From assembly GCA_030180135.1 (NCBI GenBank), contig CM058231.1, forward strand, positions 50,416,235 through 50,480,234: DNA of 64,000 nt. Direction: 5' to 3'. The notes below the pieces were generated by a model. The model did no database searches, was not told the DNA's origin, and saw only the letters and a list, made by a program, of their open reading frames with translations. Origin of the DNA: Orychophragmus violaceus (taxonomy: Eukaryota; Streptophyta; Magnoliopsida; Brassicales; Brassicaceae). Both the position numbers and the translations under genes were made by a program. This document shows, one piece after another, positions 33,480-43,630 of this stretch (its first letter is position 1; each line of letters begins with the position of its first letter).

Positions 33480-35400
33480 CTCTTGCTTCATCTACTTTCA
33501 TCCACATCCAAGAGTTGTGTTACCATGTTTAAGATGTCAGGAAGCCTTGATTCCAACATCGCAGCAGTAGCATATCTTGTCAAAGCCTGCAGTTACACTC
33601 AAGGATTAATATTTTGAGACGTATTAGTTTCTTTTTTTCCTTCTAAATCAGGATTTATATTTCTTGCATTAATATTAAGTAACTATGTTCCTTCATTTCC
33701 TTTTTCTATTAGACTTTGGTTTTAAGTTTTAATGTATGATTGTATACAGAGATGCAGCTTGGTTGTAAGACTCCCAAGCTCGAGAGAGGGTTGAAGGGTT
33801 TACTGATTTTCGATAGGGATCAACATGGATAAGGATTCACAAATCAAAGACCGAGTCAAGATGATATAGCTAAATCAGGAAGACACTGACCGTGGTGAAG
33901 CTATTAAGAGATAGGCCTCCATCTTTAGGGTCCGGTATCATGAACTGTGCTTTAAGGAACACAAGCTCATCATCAGGCATAGCTTTGGAGAAAGCCTATT
34001 TTCAAAAATGCAGATCAAGATAAGAAACAGACAGCCATAAAAAAATATGTTTTCAAATGAAAGATCAATGCACTTGGTAATAGTAATATGAGGGTATAAA
34101 GAAATTACCTTAAGTGCTAATAGTCTGAAAGGCGAGGCACGAATATAGGACTTGACCAACTTGTACATCGATAAATCGAGAAGCAAACCGGGGTTTTCAT
34201 CACGTAACCACGGATGAGCTGCTAACACAAATCATATAATATTACCGCTAATGGAAAGCAAAGGAACCCTTGTTTTAACTTGCAACACTTAAAGACATAT
34301 TCTTGTTTCCATTTCAAGATCAATGTCTATAGTTAAATCACGGAAGAAGAACTAACCTAAGGCTTGAGCAGCTGTCATTCCTTGTTGAGAAGCCTTTTCA
34401 AAAAGTATTTGGCAGTATGAGATATTGAAGGCCAAGGCATATCCTCAAAATTAAAGCACACAACAGAATATTGCAAATTCAGTTCTTCCATAGAAAGGTT
34501 TGCTTCCACAGAGTAATATGTAACTTATGACACCAATGCTCCACATATCTGCTTCAGTGCTGTAAGACCTATGTAGTACTTCAGGTGCAACATAATAAGC
34601 ACTTCCTACAACATCATTGAGACGCTGATTTGCAAAAGATAAAAGATCTAACTCATCAGCCGGTCTTACATACAATATGCAGAACCATGTAATAAGAGAG
34701 AGGAACAAATAAATAGATCATTGCCATTTTTAATGAAATCAGACAAGCCAAAATCTATGACCCTGAGTACTGCATCCTCATTTATTCTGGTAAAGAGAAA
34801 ATTCTGGATAACAAATGTACCATTTGTTTATGCAACCGAAGAAGAGAAAACATGTCGCATGAAATGAAATCTAAGCAACTTTAAAAGACAGGTTGTGTAC
34901 CTCTGTTGGAATAGATTTGTTTATGGTTGAAAATGGAAAAACAAATAAAAAGGAAAATCAAGAAAAGAGAAAAGAAGAAAAAGAAAAAAGCCAACAAAAT
35001 GGAAAACAAACAACAAAGGAAATTGGGCAAAAAGAAAATCATCAAGAAAAGAAAAAGGCAAACAAGGAAAAAAATGAGAAAGAAAATTGTAATAATAAGA
35101 AATAGCAATTTATCATTATAGTTAGAATCCCAACTCTATAAATAGAGTTGTAAGTTTAAGGTTAAAGTATTCATAAGAATCAAAAAACAAAGAGAAAGAT
35201 AAAAGAGTGGAATTAATAAAATAAAGGTTTTTTAAAGAGAAATTCAAAGTATTCCAACAACCTCAGGCTTCAGATAATGTTGCACAACACTTTGGAGGTG
35301 AAAAAATGTTGTTGCAGATAAAATCTGTACAAGAATACGTTTGGCATCGACTTTACGGTATCGACCACCTTTGCAATAAGGCAATAATACAAGATTTTGA
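33480..35400 (-). pseudogene. CDPK-related kinase (CRK-type) fragment with introns
   Basis: Minus-strand exons in order: GGRYRKVDAKRILVQILSAT, then HLQSVVQHYLKPE (catalytic loop, normally HRDLKPE), then NFLFTRINEDAVLRVIDFGL (DFG), VGSAYYVAPEVLHRS and WSIGVISYILLCGSKPF, then NFEDMPWPSISHTAK, AHPWLRDENPGLLLD, YKLVKSYIRASPF, and the degenerate EF-hand-like part ELVFLKAQFMIPDPKDGGLS and RYATAAMLESRLPDIL. These are hallmarks of CRKs, calmodulin-binding Ser/Thr kinases with degenerate EF hands. The ATP-binding lobe is missing, the catalytic Asp is lost (QHYLKPE), a deletion and frameshift lie near 34,390, and a solo LTR splits an intron. Not functional. Confidence 0.88.
34904..35259 (+). mobile_element. 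Solo LTR inside the CRK pseudogene
   Basis: 356 bp beginning TGTTGGAATAG and ending GTATTCCAACA, flanked by the perfect 5-bp repeat acctc (34,899-34,903 and 35,260-35,264). A TATA box (CTATAAATAG, about 35,137) gives plus orientation. The Lys-rich frame inside (34,893-35,105) is A-rich low complexity. Insertion is directly at the GT of a CRK intron donor. Confidence 0.9.
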
Positions 35401-36109
35401 AGTCATATCCAATGGAAAGCTAACTATCCCGCTTAAGCCGAAGAATACAGAAGACGATTAAGAAAGGTGTACTCTAAGAAAGGTGAAGAGAAGCTGTTAA
35501 TTTGCGAGGGTTAAAAGAGCGGCAAGATGTCTTTGTGTCAGTATATCCTAACCATCGATTTCATTTCAGATTATGAATATAACAAACAAAATCGGAATGC
35601 TAAAGAGGAGTTTTCCTTTATATAGTTTAAGTACCGTAACGTGATGGTTCATTGATCCTTCGGAGAATTTCACCGTTGAAATCAAAGATGATGTACCGTA
35701 AGCTACGATATGGTACATACATCGAAGAGAACAAACGACGAAGGCATTCATTGTGTTTTGTCACCATCAAGTTAACCATCTCCATACAACTTTCACATGT
35801 GTTGAACTCTTGTCTCACTATGGTAAACAACCAAGCGGTCCCAAGTTCTGTACCACAAACTTCCTCGCCCCACTGATAGATTCAAATCCTGCATACCATT
35901 AAAAAAAAACAATTTCCCGGTTCAATGTTTAAATTCATAAAAAAGTAGGCAAAACCCCAAGGACCGCCACTCAAAACCACTGACCGAACCAAATCTAAAC
36001 CAGCTCATATAGCCGTGTGTCAAGACAAGACGGATTATATAGTTCATTGCAACATTTCCTACTTGGATCCAATCTATCAATAAATAGACTTTCTAAGTAA
36101 TTATATAGA
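35401..36109 (-). other. Unrecognised fragment between CRK and Helitron end
   Basis: A minus-strand frame at 35,627-35,830 (TCESCMEMVNLMVTKHNECL; RYIIFDFNGEILRRINEP) is coding-like but I do not recognise it. The rest up to 36,109 shows no gene. Confidence 0.35.
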
Positions 36110-36139
36110 CTAGAGATTGAATCCCCCGCGCACGCGCGG
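36110..36139 (-). other. Helitron 3' hairpin and CTAG terminus
   Basis: CCGCGCACGCGCGG at 36,126-36,139 can form a 5-6 bp GC stem about 12 bases from the terminal CTAG, the usual Helitron termination structure. Confidence 0.8.
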
Positions 36140-37190
36140 AGGTGTGATTGGCATATATTTAATTTTCAATTTGTGTTATATATTTTGTTTGTTTCTATTT
36201 TAACTTTGTTATTGTTTTTAATTCATTTAAATTTTATTTCAAACACTATTGTAGATTGAAAAGTTATTTCTTTCAACTTTTAATGTTAGTGGTGTTTTAT
36301 AATCCACCGTTAGCTGCTTTCTTTTTATATCCTTGTTTAAATTATATAATTGTATGTTTAAATATGATAATTTGTATCTAATCCCGAATTTTAAGATGGT
36401 GGAAAGTATTTATTTGTAAAGAGCTATGAAAAATGTTTCACGTGTACGTATATAATGAGGACATTTGTTTTTTTCTCCTCTTGCTTCTCAAATTTCTTTA
36501 GTAGTATTTGATCCTGCATGAAGGCATAATATGTGCTTAAGTTAAATTATACTCCCTTTCTTCATTTCTTGGTATTGCCACTGTTTACTTTTCCCCGCCT
36601 AAGGTGTATCTACGATCTCAGCTAGTTACTCCTATTTTGACCTTTATTTGGTCTATGTGAAATTTTACTTATATTCAATAGTATTGTTTCCTTAACTCTT
36701 TGTTTAGATTGTGCTATTTTGTTAAAATATTATGTATTTGTTTAGTCTTTCTTATTAAGAAATGCATATTTGATATTGCTCACTTACATTTATCGGGCTG
36801 AAATTTCATATTTTCTTTTCGGAATGGTTTCTTTCATTCTACTTCTTTAATCGTGAGATGGCAATGTTGACAGACTCATTTCTGCATTAAAGTAATAGTG
36901 TTAAAGTAATATATGGAATACTATGTTGGTTGTATGATGTGCCATCGTTATAGTTTGGTCATGGATTAGTTTAGCCCCATTATTCCATTGGGAACTTAGT
37001 TATTGTGTTTTTGTCGGCTTAGTTGTATCAACTGGGTTTTCTTATCAAATTGTTACCTTCATTTGATGGGAGATCAGTAAAAACCTTTTTTGTAAAAAGT
37101 GTTTGACACGGACGTCTTTCCATGTATATTTTTGTAGTGTTTTAAGATTTTGAACAGTTTGTGCGAGATAACCCGAGACAAAACGACATA
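36140..37190. other. AT-rich Helitron 3' region, no gene
   Basis: T-rich low-complexity DNA with no supported frame. Confidence 0.5.
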
Positions 37191-37390
37191 CACTACAAAA
37201 ACAAGGGATTTAACGTCAGTTTTTGTGTTGTTTAACGTCAGTCTTCCAATGACTCTAATAACATGGAGTCAGTTACCAAACCGACGAGTTACGGGCTAAC
37301 GTAAACTTCTTTTGCTTCATTTATAAAACCGTCGTTAGGTTTAACGTCATAATTTAGCGTCACTTGTAAAAACGACGTATAGTTACTTTT
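37191..37390 (+). mobile_element. CACTA-type transposon end, fragment
   Basis: Starts CACTACAAAAACAAGGGA, the terminal style of plant CACTA/Spm elements, followed by repeated subterminal words (TTTAACGTCAGT at 37,208 and 37,230; AACGTCATAA, AACGACG further on). The opposite end is not found within the window, so this is one end only. Confidence 0.6.
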
Positions 37391-38329
37391 ATAGCTAAAA
37401 TAATAATTAAATAAAATAATTATGATGAAGAAAAAGTCAAAACTGGTAAAAAATTCAATAATCCAAACATGTATTATATAAATAACAGCCAATACATAGT
37501 TGTCTTAAGATAATACACAACTGTTTACAAAAGTTTTTAGAAAATACAATAAAAATCTGAACAATAGTATTTCAAGATTACAGAAAGTGCAATTGCATCA
37601 CCCAACGACTTTATAGAAACACAAATTCTCTTTTGAACCGAGATAGAACAGTAAGTTAGTTCTGAATTAACCTGAAATTAAAAAGACAACAACAATTTGT
37701 GTTAATCAAGAAGCAGAGCAATCAAACAGAATAGTTTGGTTCCAATCTAAAGGAGAGTTTCAATGAGAGACATATATCAACAAAAAGCAAAATCACAAGT
37801 TTGAATGCTCTATGTTACATGTAACTAAAATCTCTATGTTATTCTCAGGTCTGGCATTTCACAGCTATAAGAAGACCTTAAAGCAAATCTATGTCTTTCA
37901 ATCATTGATATAAGTCACTGAAAACTGTTGTATTACAACAAAGAAAAGAGGAACATACCAGTTTTAAGCGAGCCTAACCACCAAACAAACCTCTAGAATC
38001 CTTTATAGGTTGTCCTTTATTATTGAAATCAATCATAACCCTTTGACCTCTCATGCTTCACACTTCCATTCCGAAAATTTTCAAAGAAAAACTAAAATCA
38101 AGCTAGTGGAGAGACAAAATTACCTGGCAGAAGAAGGTTATAGATTAGCAAATAACAAAGATCATTCTCTATGATGTGTTGTATTACAGCCACTGGACTG
38201 AAGTGTGCCCCTTACAGCCACTTGTGCAACATACATTATACAATAATAGTGTTAGTTTTATCGAAGGAAAAACTCCTATTTCAATAATAAACAATAAGAA
38301 CACAGAAGAGAGCACATGATACAGAAAGA
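37391..38329. other. Helitron interior, no gene recognised
   Basis: No sustained frame on either strand; intron-like composition leading into the ALDH exons. Confidence 0.4.
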
Positions 38330-38595
38330 ACACTTACATGGGAGACATTTTTGTCTTCACAAATGATAAATGCATCCTTTCTACCAAGCTCAAGAGTGAT
38401 AGGTGTCAATGTTTCAGCTGCATTTCTCATGATCTGCAACATATTGCATAAGTACAATCATATATAGTAAACGGATGAGAATGAAGAAGAAAGTTTACAG
38501 GTTGTACTATCTTGCCAACAGCTGTAGATCCAACACATATCATTTTATCAACAGACGAGACAAGTGCTTCTCCTGTTTCCTCAAACCTGAAACAA
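38330..38595 (-). pseudogene. Captured aldehyde dehydrogenase fragment (ALDH22-like), two exons
   Basis: Upstream exon (about 38,500-38,588, after a TTTGTTTCAG acceptor): FEETGEALVSSVDKMICVGS then TAVGKIVQPV. Downstream exon (about 38,333-38,436): IMRNAAETLTPITLELGRKD then AFIICEDKNVSH. This is the NAD-binding stretch of aldehyde dehydrogenases including the LELGGK motif, whose second Gly is Arg here, and the wording is closest to the plant ALDH22 group from memory. The catalytic Cys region is not present. Same strand as the Helitron, as usual for captured pieces. Confidence 0.78.
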
Positions 38596-39590
38596 ACGAG
38601 TTATTTGGAAGAAATCAATTTGATACAGCATGTTAAGGAAAAATGCATTAAATAACATATACTGTGCTAATAAAGAAACAAATTGTGCTATTAGGTAAGA
38701 CAACCTCCCATGTCTTAGTACGATCAAAGCCTACATGAGGTTAATCTTAGAAAACTTTCGGCATCATGGTAAAATGGAAAAGGAAAGATGGAAGCAAATG
38801 GAGGGAATTTGCTCAACGAAGGTAGTATTACGAACCTTCAATGTCGAGCTAGATTATGAAACCTTCAATGTCAGCTAGCAGAGGAAAATCAAAGTTAGAT
38901 CTTTGACTGTCTTAAGTAGTAAACTGGAGATCAAAGATCGAATGACACCACAATTTCTTCAAAATTAAGATAGATTAGAGCTGATCGATTTTGATTAGAA
39001 AATTTTCCTTCGAACCATGATATGATTCCTGAAACTGGAGGTTCCTCACCGAAGAATCTATCCAAAAATCCTACCAAATAATTTCGACAAATCCATCATA
39101 TCATCAAATCGAATCTAAAATTCGTAATAAAATCAAAATTCTTAGATCATAACACAACATATTGATCAATATCTTCTTCGCTCTCGAGCCGATAAAGTAT
39201 TATCATGAGACGTGGGAAAAATTCCAACTTTTTCCTTTTCTCCCTCCTAAACCGGCAACAACCCCTGATCAACAACAAACTCAGGCCTCACCTATTATGG
39301 TTTCTCAACCCATCTTTTTTTCTTCTTCTCTGTTTATCTCCCATAAGGGATTGAACACGCTGGTCCTTTCAGCTTCAAAGGATTTCCAATGAAGAAGGCA
39401 TTTGTATATCGTAAATGCCGCTACAGGCTTCCGCTGGTTGAATCCAATATCATTTGTTACGCAGTTGATAAGAGCACCAACATTCTCCTATTGCAATGCA
39501 AGAACAAATATCTCTCTTCAGTCAAAGCAGGCACATCCGACAGATAAGAAACACAGAATGGAGTAACTAAACTAAACATCATACATGTTG
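38596..39590. other. Helitron interior, no gene recognised
   Basis: A plus-strand frame at 39,162-39,392 is unsupported. No domain or element end seen. Confidence 0.4.
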
Positions 39591-39599
39591 ACGTTCCTT

Positions 39600-40560
39600 T
39601 TTGCAATCTCCGAGTCTTTGCATCAGATTCTTGTTCTTGGGCTCCTACTGGTGTTTCAATCTCAGTTCCCTGCACAAATGTCGTCAGAGGACATACAAAG
39701 AGATGGAACATAAAAAAGGGATAGTAAATGAAGACGCGACTTACATTGATAAGACTTTATTTGCTAGGAAAGTGGCCAACTTGTGAGTTGTCCTAATGTG
39801 TTTAAGAGGGATTTCTGCCTCAATATTTGGTTTTCAGATTCCACATCCAATATTTTTTCTTGAAGTCTGCAAATGAACATGTGGGAAAAAAAAGGTATGG
39901 TTAATATTGAGTGCCAATGGGATTTTTGGTGAAATCATTAAGAGAATCAGAGATGCATAATGAGTACTGGTGCACAGGTTTTTTCAAATTGACAATTGTA
40001 CTTTCAGCCTCTAGAGCTTGCTTGAGCCTCTCTTCACTTATTTTTCTTGGAATCCTTTCCCTTTCTTTCGATTTCGTATCCTGAGAATCTATGTTCTTCT
40101 CTTCAATCTCCCTGACTTTATGCATCCTGTGAATACACAACCAACACAACCACTTAGCAAATATTGCACTCATGTCTTAGACACAACAACTCTCAGTTCT
40201 CAAGAAAACAAACTGTCCTATCATAATTCTTGACAGAAAGGTATCATCCTTGCGAGTCAATAGATACTAAACAAAAAATTATACAAAGCATGACATCTAG
40301 TAGGGCACATCTTGCAACTTCTTAAATCAATTCAGGTCCAATCCCGTTATCAAATCCGGTTTAGATGGAAGCATTTTTCATTAAGCATATATTCTAATAC
40401 AATCTTTCTTAAAATTCAATGTAAGTAACTTACATGTAGCGAGAAGCTTTGGGATCTGGTACCAACTACTCAGTAAAATTTGTTTTTCTATTCTTCTTTA
40501 TCAATCTCCCATTGAACTCTTCAGCCGGTTCAATTACTGTGACAACCTGTTTTTTTTTTA
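39600..40560 (-). pseudogene. Captured coiled-coil gene exons, family uncertain
   Basis: Exon-like minus-strand blocks separated by GT-AG introns: VVTVIEPAEEFNGRLIKKNR ending in RYM before GTAAGT (about 40,441-40,560, with an internal stop), MHKVREIEEKNIDSQDTKSK and ERLKQALEAESTIVNLKK (about 39,985-40,130), RLQEKILDVESENQILRQKS (about 39,800-39,870) and GTEIETPVGAQEQESDAKTR (about 39,600-39,670). The ILD-ESENQILRQ block resembles the coiled coil of plant myosin XI, but the other exons do not clearly belong to it, so they may come from more than one gene. Confidence 0.4.
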
Positions 40561-40674
40561 ACAGAGGAAAAAATAGAAGAAAAATTGGTGTAATAAAACA
40601 GAGGCCGAGAAAGTACGCTATGATTCATGTTTTGCATCTAGTGTTTGTTAATTTCTGATCTTGGGTAAGTTCAT

Positions 40675-41150
40675 GCTTCGAAGAGATAAGGGTAATCGTC
40701 TTCTTTGTGGGGACCACCTGTCCAAATTATGTACTGGAATGTGTAGTCCATGAGACCTCCATTGCACTGTTGAAAGTTGTATCACAGCGTATTAGTAAAG
40801 CGTACTCAGATTCGTTATTGTGATCTGGTGGATCCCCTCAACAGCTGCAACTGTTGAAAACGCCCAACAACTGTTGAAAACGCCCAACAACTCCCTGCAA
40901 TGACAAAATGAAGATTGTTCTTAAGAGATCCATTCTAATTCATGGTTCTATCTACTTGAGATCAAGAATAGTGAAAGGAAAAAATGTTTTCTGTGACGTC
41001 TTTGTACCTGAGTGAGCAAAGGGCTGTTTCGTTCTAGAGAATTGTGGCTTTGTAAGTCCGATATATTTACCCTTGAACTCTTCATGGGTCAAACCATGAG
41101 ACAGCATGAGTGATAATCTTGTCATGGATAGTAATCTGCAGAAAGCAAGA
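40675..41150 (-). pseudogene. Captured papain-type cysteine protease fragment
   Basis: In collinear order on the minus strand: propeptide end LTHEEFKGKYIGLTKPQFSR (about 41,030-41,110), active-site exon GSCWAFSTV then AAVEGIHQI (about 40,810-40,895), and CNGGLMDYTFQYII, GGPHKEDDYPYLFEA (about 40,680-40,770). This is the C1A family, closest in wording to the xylem/vacuolar cysteine peptidases of plants. Catalytic Cys is present; the His and Asn region is missing. A perfect 20-bp tandem duplication at 40,849-40,888 inside the active-site exon shifts the frame. Introns separate the blocks, so capture was from genomic DNA. Confidence 0.82.
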
Positions 41151-41350
41151 TAATCAACAGTTAGCAAATCGTAAAATAGATCCATGATTCAGAAGCAAAC
41201 ACATAACCCAACAGAACAAATAATTTCAGAAAAGGACGCACCAAAGGTCATAATCTTATTCCATCAGATTTTGAAGTTCTGCAGCCTGCGTCAAAGAACA
41301 GGAGGCATTACTAAATACGTTGACCAAAAGATGATAAGAAAACTTAAGGT
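41085..41350 (-). repeat. Helitron shared module, copy A
   Basis: Similar to 46,245-46,530. Matching landmarks are CATGAGACAGCATGAGTGAT against CATGAGATAGCATGAGGGAT, and minus-strand LLVNVFSNASCSLTQAAELQ against LLVNMFSNVSGFLMK. In this copy it is joined directly to the cysteine protease fragment. Confidence 0.6.
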
Positions 41351-41419
41351 CCCTCTTTGTTCACTTGAAGGTCTCCATTCACGTTTCACTTTGTGTGGTA
41401 AACCATTTTTAAAATATTA

Positions 41420-42185
41420 GAAGACTCATTGAAACAAATCAATCATATATATAATGGTCCATAGCCCAGTGATTGGAAACGAATCCTAAAAAGTGAGAAC
41501 ATCGAGCTCTGATTCACCAGTTCCTAACCAGAAAATCTTAATTTGAAGGGCATCATGATGTGTAAGATGCAAACAAATATGATCGAAGAATTATCTTCAA
41601 ATCAGGTAAAATCCAAACCTTAAGCAGCTAATCCCTAAGTCTATCTACTGGTTATCTAATCCAAAGAATACCAGAATCGAATCCAAATTTAAGCAGAAAT
41701 TGCCTAGCCTAAGAAAGTAGATCCTCAGTTCTTCCTACTTTATCTTCCTTTAAATCAAAAGCCCACGATTCTAAGCTCAGAAACTCGATCAAACACTCAA
41801 TCATAATACTCCAAGAACTATAACTATCAATTCGATGTATATTATCCCACCATCCCACTAGACTGGCCGAAGGAAAAAGTGATAACAGTAAGGAGTAAAA
41901 AGTTCATGTCTTTCACCTTAGCATTGGGATCCGAGAACACCCAGAAGGTCTCGAGTCTGATTTCAATCAGATCTTAGAATTTTTCATGAGAGCAGAGAGA
42001 CAAGGAGAATTATAATGAACCCTAAATTCTGGCAACGAAGAAATGAGATGCAATTTTTAGATTCCCCATATTTTAAGGAAGCAGTCGGGATGTAAAGTGG
42101 TTGAGAGAGAGAAGAAGAGGAAGAGTCAAATCCTGATTGCTGAGTATATTAATTTTAAAGAAAATTAAAACTATATTTTTTAAGA
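41420..42185. other. Helitron 5' region with possible tRNA-like patch
   Basis: Around 41,455-41,525 the phrase CATAGCCCAGTGATTGG and a later ATCGAGCTCTGATTC resemble degenerate A and B boxes of a tRNA-derived SINE, with no tail or duplication to confirm. The remainder up to 42,185 has no gene. Confidence 0.3.
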
Positions 42186-42189
42186 AAAT

Positions 42190-42268
42190 GGCATGTCAGA
42201 AAATATGAGATGCTGATGTGGATGGCTTAGGAATGGAGAGAATTAGTCTTTCATTATATATATGATGA
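42190..42268 (-). other. Helitron 5' terminus
   Basis: Minus strand TCATCATATATATAATGAAA then TTCTCTCC and GCCATCCACATCAGCATC; same layout as the Helitron 5' end at 30,714. Confidence 0.7.
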
Positions 42269-42295
42269 CTAGGGGTTATCCTGCCCTACGCGCGT
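42269..42295 (-). mobile_element. 3' terminus of a second Helitron
   Basis: Minus strand CACGCGCGTAGGGCAGGATA then ACCCCTAG, with the palindrome ACGCGCGT near the terminal CTAG. The next base is the first T of the neighbouring Helitron. The element runs to higher coordinates; its 5' end was not found before 47.26 kb. Confidence 0.65.
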
Positions 42296-43630
42296 GTTTT
42301 GTGTTTAAATTTTCTTTTAATTACATTTAGCTTTGTTATATGTTTGAAATTTCTTTTTCTATATATCATATGTATCGTCTGCTTGTTGTTTTATTAAATG
42401 GCTATGTATTTTGGTGTAAAATGTTTTATTAAGCTTGCCCATTTGGATCATCTTTTTCAAAAATAATTATGTTTTTGTTGGATGTGAATGTAGTTGAATT
42501 ATTTGTTGAGAGAGTAATTGCTTGGGGAGCAATTGTGGCTGTTGAAGTGTATAGACAAAGCTGATATCTATGTTTCTTTTTCTTTTAATGTATTTATTCG
42601 GCGATTAATTTTGGGCGGATCAATTTTCTGTGTATAGAATGGGTGTTTTTAGGTTTAATACATTTGATAGCTTTAACAGATTTGTCTAAAGTAGAGTTTT
42701 GTTCTTGTTAGCTACTTTCCTGGTTTTGAATTCTCTAGGCTAACAAATGCATCACAGGTGTAATCCAAATAGGATAGAAGCTTGAGTTTTTTGCTTTATA
42801 TAAAAAATTACGCGAAGCTTAGTACAGAACAAAGTTGCTTATATGGCGGTGATGAGTATTGCTATTTGTTGTAAATGTAGTTGTGCTGGTTTAATAGATT
42901 TGAAACACGTTCGTCCTAACTTATAATAAGCTAAAGTATTAGTTCACGGAAACAAAGATTGATACCATAGAGACGAAGCATACTGCGTTCATGGTGATGC
43001 TATATAATTTAAGCTGCTTTCTGAGGCACTCGTAATGCATTTTCTCAGCTTGTCTTGTATTTTTTCCTCTTGGGCCTCTCACCGACGCTGATCCCACCAA
43101 CGCCGACTCCAACTCCAGTTTCTTTAAGGTATCTTCTTCTTCCTCTTTTTCATCCGATCTTCATCATTCTCTCTATTTGGGATTAAATGGTTTTATTTTC
43201 TCTCATTTGTGGCATGTGGGTTCAGGTGGGAGTGGCAATGAAGTCTGGATTTTGGACATGCGTTGACATGGCAAGTGGTAGCTATCTCTGTAATCATATT
43301 TTGTTTTTATTTCGACCACTCTTTCTTGAGTTCTCTGACTCCCTCTTTGTGTCAAGTGTCTGTAACTGTCTAGTTGTTTGTAACTGTCTAATTGTTGCAA
43401 AGGACAACACCTGAATCGCATACTGCCTCTATACAATAAAATAAATCTCGTCTTCACCACCAAATCTCAATTAAGTCGAGTCTTTTTCCCAGTTTATCGC
43501 ACTCTTGATAGCTTAATTCAGTTAGTGATTCTAAAGTATAGATGGCTATATAAAAAACTCATATACTATACGTTTAACATCAAAGTTTCGAAAATTCAAA
43601 ACTTCAATTATAAAAATTCTCAAAACTAAA
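42296..43630. other. Interior of second Helitron, no gene recognised
   Basis: T-rich DNA resembling the 3' region of the neighbouring Helitron, then exon-like short frames near 43,040-43,400 without recognisable domain. Confidence 0.4.

Larger units (their letters stand above)
36110..42268 (-). mobile_element. Non-autonomous Helitron carrying gene fragments
   Basis: On the minus strand it starts TCATCATATATATAATGAAA (42,268 downward) and ends with a GC hairpin and CTAG at 36,110, followed by a host T, as expected for Helitrons inserting between A and T. No Rep/helicase gene is seen in 6.2 kb. Minus-strand pieces of an aldehyde dehydrogenase, a cysteine protease and coiled-coil exons lie inside, which fits Helitron gene capture. 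The 5' end abuts the 3' end of another Helitron. Confidence 0.75.

Noticed and set aside
34893..35121. Lys/Asn-rich plus frames and a Leu/Phe-rich minus frame
   Set aside because: They arise from A-rich low complexity inside a solo LTR.
37120..37139. TTTTTGTAGTG as the right end of a CACTA element
   Set aside because: It faces away from the CACTA end at 37,191 and has no subterminal repeats; probably chance.
39162..39392. 76-codon plus frame in the Helitron
   Set aside because: Opposite to the captured exons, no known domain.
41455..41525. A tRNA gene
   Set aside because: Only degenerate A and B box-like words; no cloverleaf or acceptor stem could be drawn.
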